NCBI GenBank assembly: GCA_029204225.1
Contig: CM055109.1
Location: 41,896,544 to 41,960,543, forward strand
DNA length: 64,000 nt
Source of the DNA: Diphasiastrum complanatum
Taxonomy: Eukaryota > Streptophyta > Lycopodiopsida > Lycopodiales > Lycopodiaceae
Reading direction: 5' to 3'
Positions 53,241 through 64,000 of this stretch are shown here, piece after piece. Under the pieces are notes generated by a model. It saw only the letters and a list, made by a program, of their open reading frames with translations, made no database searches and was not told the origin of the DNA. The translations under genes were made by a program, and so were the position numbers. Position 1 is the stretch's first letter; each line of letters opens with the position of its first letter.

Positions 53241-54334
53241 TGCCAAGCCATGGATTCCAAGGCATTTTGTGCACTTGAAGATACATCAATTAAAATATTA
53301 AGTGCATAAATAATTTTGCCAAAGACAACTTGCCTTGCTTGATCCATATGATTGAGCCTAGATGGCTCCATCTTGATACTCAAGGTTCTTCTTGGAGTCC
53401 TCGGGTCTTGAGCTTGCTCCTCCACTTGACTTGACTCCAAACCATCAATGAATTGAATAAGGTGTTGATCCAAAAGTGCTTCTTCAAGTTTACAAATCTT
53501 CCACTCTTGAAAGATCACATTTCCACCATTGACAAATTCTTTGGCTGAAAACAAGTAGATTCTACAATCTCTACTTGAAGAGCAAAACACTGCCATTATT
53601 CCTATCATTGAAATAGGATAATCTTTGGTCCTTACATTGGAATGATCATGCTCAAAGCATGTGGACCCAAAGATTTCCAATACAAATGATGTTTCATCTT
53701 TTGTGACACTATTCAAACTATTACAAAAATAGTTATCCAATGAAATTGCTTTATCAACAACAAATAGAGATTTGAAAGCATCTAATTTCATTGTCTTGTC
53801 ATAAAGAGTACTAAACACCATAGATCTTAAAGATAAGCAACAAGTCACTCCATGTCTTCTACTAATACTCTCTAAAAAGTATTCAAAGATAGTATACTCT
53901 CCAATGCTCACCACCCTTGCAAGATGCACACTTGAATGGACAATTTGCATGCAATTTGATGACTTGGCCATTGTCATTGAGGACTCCCTTGGAACTCTCA
54001 CGCTTTGAGACTGATCCTCAAGATCTTCCTCCTTTTGATGCTCCTCCTCCATGCAAGCAAGATCACACTTTGCCAAGATCTCCTCTTGAGTGATCTCTTG
54101 CTTTGCCAAGCTCATTCTTTCAAAAGCAACCCTAGCTTCCAACTTAAACAATCTTCCATGTTTAAATCCCTTTGCAATGCAAATATCATTCTTCAAGATG
54201 AAGCAAACACCATTCTTAAAGTGGACATCCAAACCACTTTCTAAGAGTAGACCAACACTAAGCATATTCTTGGTGATTGATGGTACATAAAGGACATTTT
54301 CTAGATCCATGCATTTTGAGGATTCTAGACACAA
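53231..54334 (-). pseudogene. Element H protease end and altered integrase region
   Basis: A 367-codon open frame. It opens in the protease tail (LENVLYVPSITKNMLSVGLLLESGL), then VCFILKNDICIAKGFKHGRLFKLEA. The integrase-like middle shows IVHSSVHLARVVS, where D has LIHSDVHF, so the first catalytic Asp is Ser. FIDDFTR is replaced by FLESISRR, and no DNGGEY or AERKN block is seen. A shortened SH3-like part follows (IFGSTCFEH, GIMAVFCSSSRD, GGNVIFQE). It stays open despite loss of catalytic motifs. Function unknown; probably decayed by in-frame deletions. Confidence 0.75.
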
Positions 54335-55389
54335 AGAGATGGTGCCAACACCATATATCCTACACTCTTAATCATTTGCAGTAAAGACAAACTTTTTAAC
54401 AGCATTGAAAGAGTGTAAGGTTGAGAAAAACTCCTTTTCACAAGACATGTGGGAGCTAGCCCGACTATCGATCCACGAATTGTCTCTTGAATTGCCATTG
54501 CTGTTGGTGAGGATGTAGATGCCATCAAGAATACATCTACTTCATCCTCCTCCTCCTCCTTTGCAAGGTTTCCTTGTTTGTCCTCCTCCACTTGTGCTCT
54601 TAGCCTCTTGCTGCATTCAGATGCATAATGCCCCTTCCTTCCACAAAAGAAGCATTTCTGCTTTGACTTGTGCTTTGAGCTTGATGCATCATCCTCTTCT
54701 TTGGCCTCCTTTGGATGCTTCTTCTTTCCATTGGTCTTCTTTTTTCCCTTGAATGAGAAATTGGCTTTCTCATCATCATCCTGCAACGACAAGGAACTCA
54801 TCCTAGATTTTGCATGGAGCATCCTACACTCTTCAACCACTAATACACTGTGAAGTTTTTCTATAGTTGGCAAAATGTCTTGGATGGAAAAAATTTGGAC
54901 CAAATTTGCAAAGTCATCTCCTAGACCATTAAGGACAATTTGTACAAGCTCTCCATCATGAATCTTCTCTCCAATGGAAGCCAACTCCCTATTTAGAGAC
55001 TTGATTCTGAGTACATAATCCTGTGCACTCTCCTCACTTCTCCTCATGCTTTGCAAAATTTGATTTCTATGCATAAGAACTCTAGAAGTGTTGCTAGACT
55101 CATAGATTGATTTTAAATACTCCCAAGCCTCTTTAGCATTAGTACAAGCTGATACTTCTCTCAACAAATCATTGCTCACATTCATCTTCACACAATGAAG
55201 TGCAAGGCTAGATCTCTTCTTGTATCTAGCTAACTCCTGTGCACCTAGAGGTTCATCTTCATCTTCAATCAAGAACTCATAAAGGTCTTGGAGCACCAAG
55301 AGTGACTCCATTCTAACCTTCCAAATAGCATAATTTGTAGAATTCAACCTCTCACTAGCTTCTAGAAGGTATGCTCCAGCAGATCCCAT
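54325..55389 (-). pseudogene. Element H gag with zinc knuckle
   Basis: Family start MGSAGAYLLEASERL at 55389; the ORF opens 8 codons earlier at 55413. UBN2-type gag: NYAIWKVRMESLLVLQD, ALHCVKMNVSNDLLRE, SRVLMHRNQILQSMRR, LNGLGDDFANLVQIF. Then a Lys-rich linker and one CCHC knuckle, CFFCGRKGHYASEC. A frameshift near 54500 moves the protease (WIDSRASSHM-like, with D-S-R/G-A) out of frame, and a stop follows near 54370. It is the most complete gag in the window, about 300 in-frame codons. Confidence 0.9.
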
Positions 55390-55409
55390 CTTACTAGTGA
55401 CTTTTACAA

Positions 55410-55755
55410 CCAAGAAATAGATTTGATTGACTTGAAACTCACAAAGGTCTCACACTTGCAGTGTTTCACTCAAATTTGATTTCTAATCCAACAAATGGAC
55501 TTATAATCACAGTTCTATCACTCCCTCACAAAGCTGGAATGAAGATAAGATGAAGTGAAAACTACTTTCAAACAAATCTTGCCAAGAAATGGATTTGATT
55601 GTCTCTAGAAACTCACTAAGGTCTCTCTCTTATAGTTTTTCACTCAAATTAGATTTCTAATCCAACAAATGGACTTATAATCTCAGTTCTAGCACTCCCT
55701 CACAAAGTTGGAATGAAGATAAGATGATGTGAAATCTACTTACAATCAAATCTTG
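55410..55755. repeat. 173-bp tandem duplication in the H leader
   Basis: Two copies, about 55410-55582 and 55583-55755, sharing TTTCTAATCCAACAAATGG and CACTCCCTCACAAAG. Confidence 0.85.
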
Positions 55756-56181
55756 CCAATTTTGGCTATTTTTGGACAAAAAAATGACTTATTCTCTTTC
55801 TTCCTTCTTGGTGTACTTTCAAGACCTGTTTTTAAACTTAATAGGACTTAAACTCAGCCTAGATTTATTATATTCCATGAAACAAATTCAAATCTAATCA
55901 ATGGCAAATGATCTTGGTAGATTATCCTAGGATCTCCACCAGAAATTACACCAACAGCTCACAAATTGAATTTTTTTGGATCAAATGAATACCATGCATT
56001 AAATGCAAATTCAGAGGTGCCCACACATGTGGACAGTACAGATTTGGACCCCTACCAAGTTTGGGATCAAATCTCCTCACCAAAATCAAGATTCTAGCTT
56101 GCCCTCTCAATATTAGCTTTTAGCACCAAAACTTGCTAAAAATGGATTTCCATTAGATCAATGGCTTATGCTCTTGTACTT

Positions 56182-56194
56182 GGATCTGATACCA
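56182..56194 (-). other. Element H primer-binding site
   Basis: Minus strand TGGTATCAGATCC, one mismatch from the iMet type, adjoining the 5' LTR. Confidence 0.88.
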
Positions 56195-56894
56195 TGTGAA
56201 AGTACTATACTTTAGGACCATAAATGCATCTACAAAATATCCACAAGAGTGATTGGATGCTTGCTTGACAATCTATCAAAAAACTAGTCGTCAAAAAGTT
56301 GATCTAGATTGGCAATTTGACAAACAACAAGCATTAACAATCAAAAGCATTGATCAACATTGAAATCCGAGACCACACGTGTGTACTACAGGCTTTAGTA
56401 CGGCCTTCAACCTGAGAAACAAGTAGAAATTGTTTTGGTTTCATTTGGATCACAAAAACTCAATGTACATAGTGAACTAGCTTGAGATTGCCAATGAGCT
56501 CCAAAAACTTTCTATCTTCTCACTATGGAGAGAGGGAATACACACCAAATTCGACTTCCTTCTTGAAGTTAGGTGGATTCCCAGCACGTAATAAGGAAGT
56601 TAACTCACTCTCCTTGACCTAAAATGAAACCCTAGTCTATTTCCTAGAGTTATGCTTGGTAGGTAGCTAGTTGGTCAAATTTTCACCTTAAACTTAGGTG
56701 TAGGTCCTATAAAGTAGGGATGACCACCAAATAGACATGACCAACTTGCTTGACTTGACCTAACCTACATTACGATGGGTTTTCCACGTGGCATCATGGC
56801 CTCACATGTGTGGGACCCACTTGTGTACACAATTTACACTATTCTACATGGTTTTTGATCAAGCTAGATTGCCAATTTTTGGCAATTCTTCACA
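56195..56894 (-). repeat. Element H 5' LTR
   Basis: 700 bp, near-identical to the 3' LTR; TGTGAAAGTACTA to CAATTCTTCACA. Confidence 0.93.
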
Positions 56895-56899
56895 CAATC

Positions 56900-58198
56900 T
56901 AGGAGATTTGACTTTTGAGATGTATGAAAACTATATACAATGGATCTGAACTTTCTATATGATATTTCACATGTGGGAGACCACTCCTACCCATGTGATA
57001 GGTACAAGTCTAATGATGATAGGTACAAGTCACTATGGTATTTACAAGATTTAACCAAGTTAGCTTTTGCCAATTTTAACATTGTTCATATAAATCACCC
57101 TCTTACAGACCTACAATACTTCCATTGAAAGCATGCTGACATTCCAAAAAATTGTTTATTTCTTTTTCTTTCAAATCCTTCTTTTACAAAAAAATATAGC
57201 TTGTAAGATTCTTACCTCGCGAATTTATTTTTCTCAAAAAAAAAACCATTGTTTTTACGAATCTCAAAACTTATGTTTTTTATTTTCTAATTTTATTGAT
57301 GTTTCTTGACTGCCCTTTCAAAAGACAAAATTCTAAAGTGACCTTTTACTTCTTTTAAAATTTAGTATCTTTTCCTATTCTTTAGTTTTTAAAGTTTTTA
57401 TGGTCACAAAACACTAAGGCTAGGTGCATTCAAAAAGTTCTCTATTGGATCAATGACATCTCATAGATCTATGAAGCGTGGTAACGACTCATTGTCAATT
57501 ACCTTGTCTATGTTCTACAACGAAGTGGCTCTGATCAACCTCAAGCTACTAATTTTAATTTTGACCTGCAACACAACTTTCACACAGATTACAAAGATAC
57601 TTCTATTTTCAATGTCCAAGATTCAAATGGAAATGTGCAATCAAGTCAAACACTTGACCTATCAAAAGAAAACAGATGCTCTCCAATGACATATTCAATG
57701 GAATGCAAGTCTTTTTGAATACCTTTCCTCACAACAAGAAAAGAAAACAATTTTTTAATAAGCTGTTGGTTTTATGTAAGCGATAAAATATCTACGCTTT
57801 TCCAACTACAAATAAGGCTCCGAAATAAAGTTGACCCCGAATAATGTACCTCATCTAGTGTTGTAGTGGGTCCTGCAACACAATTGGGAAGGGGGCAATG
57901 TTGGCGGAGTCCTTGAGGCCAACATTAACAATAAGATGCGCAGAAAAGGCTAAAAGATGTGGTTCTAAAAAGTGTGATGGCAGCAAGAGAATGCGGTAGA
58001 GTGGCGTCAACCTTCATGAGTCAACATTGTAGTGGATCCTGCAGGAAGATTTGTTGAAGTCGAACCTTATCCCATAAGAGGCCAAAAGTTCAGTGGTGAC
58101 ACAAGAAGTCCAGGGACATGCTGCACACGGAGGGATAAGCATACACGCAAAGGTGCACAAAGTTGTCACTGGCAAACGTGGTGGTCGGCACTCAAATT
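56900..58198. other. Stretch without recognised gene
   Basis: AT-rich to 57430, then short unassigned frames (57453-57689, 58014-58256). No domains or repeat family recognised. Confidence 0.4.
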
Positions 58199-59103
58199 TG
58201 TGAAAGTACAGTACTTTTTGGATCATAAATGGATCTTCAAAGATCCACAAGAGTGATTATGTACTTGCTTAACAATCTATAACAAACTAGTCATCAAAAT
58301 ATTGATCTAGATTGGCAATTTGAAAAATAACAAGCATTGATAACCATATCAAATATCATAGACACAAATCTGAGTCCACATGTGTGAAGAGCAGCCTGTT
58401 GTACAGATTTTGAACAGGGTTTGAAGTACTCAAAGTGTTGGTTTCATTTGGATCAGAAGAACAATGTACATGGAGAGAGCAAACTCGAGATTGCCAATGA
58501 GCTCCAAAAATAATCTATCTTCTCACTATGGGAGCATGAAATACATAGCAAAACTCACTTCCTTTGTAAAGTTAGCTGAATTTCCAGCATGTAATAAGGA
58601 AGTTAACTCATCCTTTTTGCCCTAAAATGAAACCCTAGCCTATTTTCTAGAGTCATGCTTGGTAGATAGCTAGTTGGTCAAATCTCATTATAAATCAACA
58701 TCTAGATCCTATAAAGTAGGTATCTCTACCAAATAGACACAACCACTTCTTTTTACTCGAGCTAACCTACATTAGGAGTGGATTTCCACATGGTAGTTTA
58801 GCCATGCATGTGTGGAATCCAATTATACACAAAAATATACAATATACTACATGGCTAGATTTGCCAATGGTGGCAATTTCTCACACTCCTCCTCAAATCT
58901 AGCCTTGGAAACTATGATGATTTTATCAATCACTCCAATTGAAGATCTAAACTTGACAAATGAATCTCTAGGTAAAGATTTAGTTAATAAATCAGCCAAG
59001 CAACTTGATGATGGCACATGTTGGAGCTTGATCTCTTTGGCTTGCACTTTCTCCCTCACGAAATGATGAGCAATCTCGATGTGCTTGTTCCTTGCATGGA
59101 ATG
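58199..59103 (-). mobile_element. Copia element I, 3' end, interrupted by J
   Basis: LTR 58199-58885 (687 bp, H-like, TGTGAAAGTACAG to TTTCTCACA), polypurine tract, then the RNase H end. It is cut at 59104 by the J LTR; no continuation is seen after J. Confidence 0.87.
58890..59103 (-). pseudogene. Element I RNase H C-terminus
   Basis: Minus strand reads an IFHARNKHIE-like start next to the breakpoint, then FVREKVQAKEIKLQHVPSSSCLADLLTK-type sequence and RDSFVKFRSSIGV. It is the usual copia end, about 70 codons, 5'-truncated. Confidence 0.85.
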
Positions 59104-59840
59104 TGTTGATTTCACACGTGTGGATTGTCCGCTACATGTACTTGTGATCTCCTAATGTGTGTAGATGCACCAAGATCAAGACTAGATTGAGATTCAAGAT
59201 CTATCTTTGATCCTATGGCAAAAACACACTACTACATGCATTCAATCACTTCCAACTCTCACTCACACGTGTGGGAAGTATTAAAAAATTATTCTAAGTA
59301 AAAATAAGCTGCTCTCCTCAGGTAGAGAGAGAAAAAACCATCATGAGCTCTCGGGTAGAGAGAGAAAGCTAGAAACTCAATGACACTCAAAATCCACACA
59401 ATCACCAAATCAATTAGATCCAAATTGAGGAGTACAATGATACTAGTAGATCCACGAGCTTCCACTATGCTTAACTACAATTGGACCACACTTTGTCACC
59501 TCTTAATCCTATTGGACCATTGATCGATGCAGCTCTTAATTCTATTGGACTATATTCAAGCACACCTCAAATTCCTATTGGACCTCACATGGTTCCACCT
59601 CTAAATCCTATTGGACCTCTTAGAATTCATCAAACAAAAGCATTACACTTGTCTACACTCTAATTGGAATGAGTTTAGCCTCTTACTCTATTTTGGCTCA
59701 ATAGTGGCATTACAAGTGGAAATGCATAATTTGCCATCTATGCCAAATTTGTTCCTATCAACATCCTACACCTAGATGCCTGATATAAAAAACATAAGAC
59801 CCCTATATCTAACATAGATAATCTTTTTCAATTCTTCACA
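59104..59840 (-). repeat. Element J 3' LTR
   Basis: 737 bp, TGTTGATTTCACACGTGTGG to CAATTCTTCACA, same family as the D LTRs. It is followed by CTCCTCCTAAAAAA, whose complement is a good polypurine tract. Confidence 0.92.
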
Positions 59841-59854
59841 CTCCTCCTAAAAAA

Positions 59855-61541
59855 TTATCTATGAAGATTTTAGCATTGATCTTGATATAACTCTAAGATT
59901 AGATCTATGCTTGATGAAAGCACTTTTGCTCAAAGGCTTGATGAGTAGATCGGCAACACAAGAGGACGAGTTGACATGCTCCAAATAGATTTTTCCTCCA
60001 ATAAGCTTTTCTCTCACAAAGTGGTGTGCCACTTCTATGTGCTTGCTTCATGCATGAAATATGGTATTATTGGCAAGAGCTTGGGTCGAGATGTTATCAC
60101 ACTTGATCATTGGTAGATCATCTTCCTTGATGCACTTTATCTCCATTAATAACCTCTTGATCCAAAGCACCTCTTTGGTAGTTGTAGTGAGTGCTTTGTA
60201 CTTGGCCTCACATGAAGAGAGAGATATAGTATCTTGCTTTTTGGAAAGCCAAGATATTAGATTGCCTCCAAGAAAGATAGTGTATGCACTAATAGACTTT
60301 CGATCCATCTTGTCACTTGCAAAGTCCGAATCCGAGTAGCCAACAATGGATAGATCTTCACTTTTATAAAGTAGACCATAATCACAAGATGAAGATACAT
60401 ATCTTAGAATCCTCTTGGCCATCTTCCAATGATGGATCTTAGGATCTTGCATAAATTGACTCAATTTGTGCACACAAAAACTTAGATCGGGCCTAGTAAT
60501 GGTAAGCCAAATCAAGGAGCCTACAAGACTCCTAAAAAGTGTGATGTCCTCAAAGGATCTTTCATCACCTTTATTAGGATCTTTTACAATTTGCTCCATT
60601 GGAGTATCTATGATCTTAGAATTTTCCATATGAAATTTTCTCAACATAGAGTGAGCATAGATAGATTGGCATACGAAGACATGATTTTCATAAAAATCAA
60701 TTTCTAGGCCTAGGATATAACGTATCTCTCCTAGATCTTGCATTTTAAACTCACATCCAAGTGCTAGCTTAGTTTCATCAACTAGCTTGATATAACTTTC
60801 ATAAAGAATAATGTCATCAACATAAACTAGAAGAATGACAATATTGCTATCAACAAACTGTAGATACATGGAAGGATCATAGTCACTAAGAGTAAATCCT
60901 AGTGCGATAAGAAAAGAATTAAGTCTTGAATACCATGATCTTGGTGCTTGCTTGAGTCCATAAAGACTTTTGAAGAGCAAGCACACTTTGGACTCATCCT
61001 TGATGAATCCTTGAGGTTGTTCCATATAGATCTCCTCCTCAAGATAACCATTTAGAAAAGCATTAGATACATCTAATTGGAACACCTTCCACTTAAAGAA
61101 ACAAGCAAGAGAAATAAGAATTCTTATTGTCGCCATCTTTGCAACGGGTGCAAAGGTCTCCTCATAATCAAGGCCATGGATTTGAGCAAATCCTTTGGCA
61201 CATAATCTTGCATTATACTTGTTGATGGTGCCATCATGATTGAACTTGATCTGAAATACCCACTTGCAACCAATCACATGCTTGTTGGATGGAGGATCCA
61301 CAAGTTCCCACGTATTGTTGGTGATCAATGCATCATACTCTTGCTTCATGGCATCATACCACTCCTTGGTATTGAGTAGCTCTTGTACATTCTTTGGCTC
61401 TTCATGAGAGACATAAAAAACATAATTAGTGGAATCAAGATCCACTTGTTTGCCTTTGTCAACATATGAGAGCCTCTTAGGCTCAGATCTATCTCTCATG
61501 GATCTTCTTGGTGAGAAAAATCCGAGGAGAGTCTTCTTCAA
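59855..61541 (-). pseudogene. Element J reverse transcriptase and RNase H
   Basis: 497-codon frame (61541-60048) plus homology after a TGA to about 59870. Order: linker PRRSMRDRSEPKRLSY, NTKEWYDAMKQEYDALITN, CKWVFQIKFNHDGTINK, FQLDVSNAFLNG (palm Asp), GLKQAPRSWY, LLVYVDDIIL (YVDD), TRPDLSFCVHKLSQF. RNase H has SDSDFASDKMDRKS and LSSCEAKYK. It is the most complete reverse transcriptase in the window; only the last about 60 residues are separated by the TGA after IFHA. Confidence 0.92.
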
Positions 61542-61892
61542 ATCTCGACCCCATCACATCATGATTGTCTTCAAAATCAATAATTGGTGATGCATCCATA
61601 GACTTCTTGATCTTGGCCTCTTCAAAAGATGAGTGTTGATCTTCATGAAAGACAACATCTCTACTTTCAATAACTTGAGAAGTAGAGAGTATAAAGACTC
61701 TATAGGCCTTCTTAATGGATGAGTATCCAACCATGATCCCTTTGCATGCATTAGGATCTTCCTTCTTCCTTGTTTCCAAGGGAATATGGACAAAGCATAT
61801 GCATCCAAAAACTCTAAGGTGATCAACCTTAGGCTTCTTCAAATATAAGATTTCATATGGTGACTTTCCTCCAAGAGCTATATGTGGGAGCC
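61489..61892 (-). pseudogene. Element J integrase SH3-like region, truncated
   Basis: The frame reads LGGKSPYEILYLKKP, LRVFGCICFVHIP, MVGYSSIKKAYRVF and ESRDVVFHEDQ. It overlaps the RT frame by a shift near 61500-61540. Upstream codons beyond LPHIA come from unrelated DNA after the truncation at 61892. Confidence 0.85.
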
Positions 61893-64000
61893 TATAGGTC
61901 TCTGGCAATCTCATTTGGCAGACGATCATGCTTTGTTAGTTGCACTCATCATCTACACTTTTCGTGGCCTAGCATTCTTGTCAGCCTTTATCGTCATTTC
62001 AACTAGAAGTCTAGTGTTTTCAATACCCCTCTTTGATGTCCCGAGAGTGTATCATCAACCTATTGAGTGTCTCATTGTTTGGCATCACATAGTACAAAAT
62101 GCACAAGCAAGTGTCAACACACATTGCATGTTATTTGCAGAAGTGACAAGTAACTCCATCAAAATCTGCCACATTGCCTAATAGGCATTCCATTTTTAAT
62201 AAGCCTTTGAAGAAGGTTCTATTGTGGTGGCCATTGTTTATCTTGTGGGGACAAGACACACTTAAACACTGGAACATCCTAGCACAATAACTCACTTTGA
62301 CCACCCCTTCAAAAGCCATGTTGCTTGTTATTGGTTTGGTCGAAGTGTGCCCATTAAATTTCTGCTCCATGCCACTTATCGAATTAACTTTGTTAAATGT
62401 GGGAGGAAATTCAAACACGATGTCACCATCATAGAATCTAGGGATTTCCTCCATTGTCATGTGTGTCATTGTTTATTTAATCAATCTATAAAGTAATGTT
62501 AATCGAGTTTGGGAAATATCCAAACCCAAGCAAGCGTAGTACCCAAACCTTGGGCCCTATCTTTAAATTTTTCCAATCCATCAACGATCTCCTGTTGTGA
62601 CTATCAGCCTCCTCTGAGTGTGACCATCAGTGCACCTCTACCTTCTCTACACCTAGATTATGAGAGAATTTCTTTTTGGCACCATTCAAAACATCTTATC
62701 TAAAGTATTTCATATCTAGAGGACTTTTCTCTTGCTCTTGAATACAATATAGTTTCAAAGTTTGCTTGCCTTCATTACTTAGAGTTACACTATCATCTTT
62801 TCATGTGTATCTTGGAGGGCTTGTTTTAGAGGGGCCATGGTGAAAGCAACCACTCATTTAGGCATAGAGCATAGTGCCCTGCTAATATGATGGTATCGAC
62901 TCCATCCTTTTTTACCAAGATGGCAAACCTATTAAATTGTCCCATGCGTCACTATAAGTGTTAACAATTCTTGGAATAAGGGGCCACCTAAGCTGGATGT
63001 GATGCAACACACTGGGGGTCTATGCTCAAAATCATGGTTGCTCAATGTGAACTTCGAACAAGTAAAATAGGTATGATTCAAGATGTAAAAACCCACCTCT
63101 TCACCAAGAGAGTTGAGAGTATCCGATTATCCATCATCCCCTCTAAGTTTTGCTATTCACCCTTGTAGCTAGACTCTTGGTCAAGACCTTAGCTAAGGCC
63201 AACTACTCAATCAACTAGCTTGTATCCTTTTGCCGTCCCAGGTGTTCATAACACATGGACTGGACCTTAACCTCAACTTCTAAAGATTTGCATATTCTTC
63301 TCCATAACTTTCTGTCTTTTAAAAAAGAGTTTCTTTAAGAGAGTTTATTTCTACTGACATGGACGTAGATAATCATAGTCGAAAAAGAAAATCACGATAT
63401 GTCACTTCAAGAAAATCATGACATTTCACTTCAAGAAAATCAAGATCATCATAGTTCTTTTTACATTGCGTGTGTGTGATGTTTTGATAAATTCTCTTGT
63501 TAAGCATTTACTGATATATAAGAAGTTCAATCTCTCCACAAATTGAATCAATAAGTCATGTTCTAAAAATGGCTATCCTTTTCAATCAAGCAATGTGCAT
63601 TTGTTTGAAATTCACACTTCCTATGCAATTTATCATGTTATTTTGATAGTTGATCTAACAAGTTTGTGATTTTTTCTTTGATTATACCATGGAAAACATA
63701 ACCTAAAAGGACACATTCTCAAACACTCATAGTCCGATTATTCTCAAACAATGTGGTTTATAGATCCTTATTATCTACTAGTGCATATTGATTTTTCATT
63801 GTCAAATAATGGGTTGTCCTTACAATTATTTCAAAGGCTGGCAAGCACATTCATCAATGTATATATCTTGTACTTCTAAAATTTCGTATGTTTTTATTTA
63901 AAAATACAACGTTAAATAATAAATTGTCCATGAAAATTCAATCTGATGATAATGTGGAGTTATGTTTCTGTCAATAGAGCATTGTCATTTCATATTGGCA
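61893..64000. other. Apparently unique region
   Basis: No similarity to the retroelement families or A units of this window was noticed. It is AT-rich and contains one candidate reading frame (62131-62469, minus). From 62500 to the end no gene was recognised. Confidence 0.45.
62131..62469 (-). CDS. Unrecognised cysteine-rich ORF, 112 codons
   Basis: The C-terminal half has regularly placed Cys/His: YCARMFQC, SVSCPHK, NNGHHNRTFF, MECLLG, GVTCHFC. This looks like a zinc-binding module (CxxxxxC, CxxH and CxxC spacing). The N-terminal half has acidic and aromatic residues (MEEIPRFYDGDIVFEF). No neighbouring frame extends it clearly. It could be a fragment of a DNA transposon protein or of a host zinc-finger gene. 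Family not recognised. Confidence 0.4.
   Translation of the reverse strand: MTHMTMEEIPRFYDGDIVFEFPPTFNKVNSISGMEQKFNGHTSTKPITSNMAFEGVVKVSYCARMFQCLSVSCPHKINNGHHNRTFFKGLLKMECLLGNVADFDGVTCHFCK

Larger units (their letters stand above)
52320..56894 (-). mobile_element. Copia element H, complete ends, pol-deleted
   Basis: 4575 bp with LTRs of 701 and 700 bp, a primer site, a polypurine tract (GAGGAGGAG) and near-perfect duplications (CAATT at 52315-52319, CAATC at 56895-56899). It carries gag with zinc knuckle, protease, a highly altered integrase region and only a stub of reverse transcriptase. RNase H is missing. Confidence 0.92.
59104..61892 (-). mobile_element. Copia element J, 5'-truncated
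   Basis: LTR 59104-59840, polypurine tract, RT-RNase H and part of integrase. Homology with D stops at 61892 (GTGGGAGC), where unrelated DNA begins. It is closely similar to D throughout, including a shared RNase H stop. Confidence 0.9.

Overview
The window reads as repeat-dominated nuclear DNA of a land plant. The evidence is the many Ty1/copia retrotransposons primed by an initiator-Met-type tRNA (primer sites of the form TGGTATCAGAGC), interstitial TTTAGGG telomere-type motifs, and very long (GA/CT)n tracts. I cannot name the species. I found no convincing intact host gene, tRNA or rRNA. All recognisable coding sequence is retrotransposon protein, mostly broken by stops, frameshifts and deletions.

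Layout. 1-3955: a dispersed repeat, here called the A unit, as a large palindrome plus a direct copy; each copy carries a (GA/CT)n tract. 3956-12414: a block that appears inverted relative to its flanks. It holds copia fragments and a complete non-coding LTR element (LARD, 6935-12360) with 1.23-kb LTRs and target duplication ATATC. 13675-18762: a complete but gag/protease-deleted copia element (D) with perfect AGTAC duplications. 19075-20760: three tandem copies of a GA-led repeat with telomere-like motifs. 20880-25620: retroelement leader and LTR, two more A units, segment B and a perfect solo LTR. 25640-34620: copia element E0 carrying a second copia element, E1, nested in its gag gene (duplication GAGGC). 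34621-36478: Ty3/gypsy integrase remnant and a 5' copia fragment. 36490-40820: sequence with no secure gene, microsatellites and one candidate exon. 40825-42714: 3' half of copia element F. 42851-47556: tandem repeats, RNase H remnant and inverted copies of A and B. 47557-50440: copia deletion derivative G. 52320-56894: copia element H with an altered integrase region. 58199-61892: element I interrupted by element J. 61893-64000: apparently unique DNA with one short cysteine-rich reading frame.

Functionally the retroelements are related but individually defective. D, J and F have largely readable reverse transcriptase/RNase H; H has readable gag; E1 has nearly every domain but with several stops. 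None could supply all proteins in cis. The LARD codes for nothing recognisable, so it would have depended on proteins from elsewhere.

The strongest structural finding is a cryptic inversion of about 8.46 kb. Reversing 3956-12414 restores a 701-bp solo LTR with perfect TCTGT duplications and also recreates a junction found intact near 44475.
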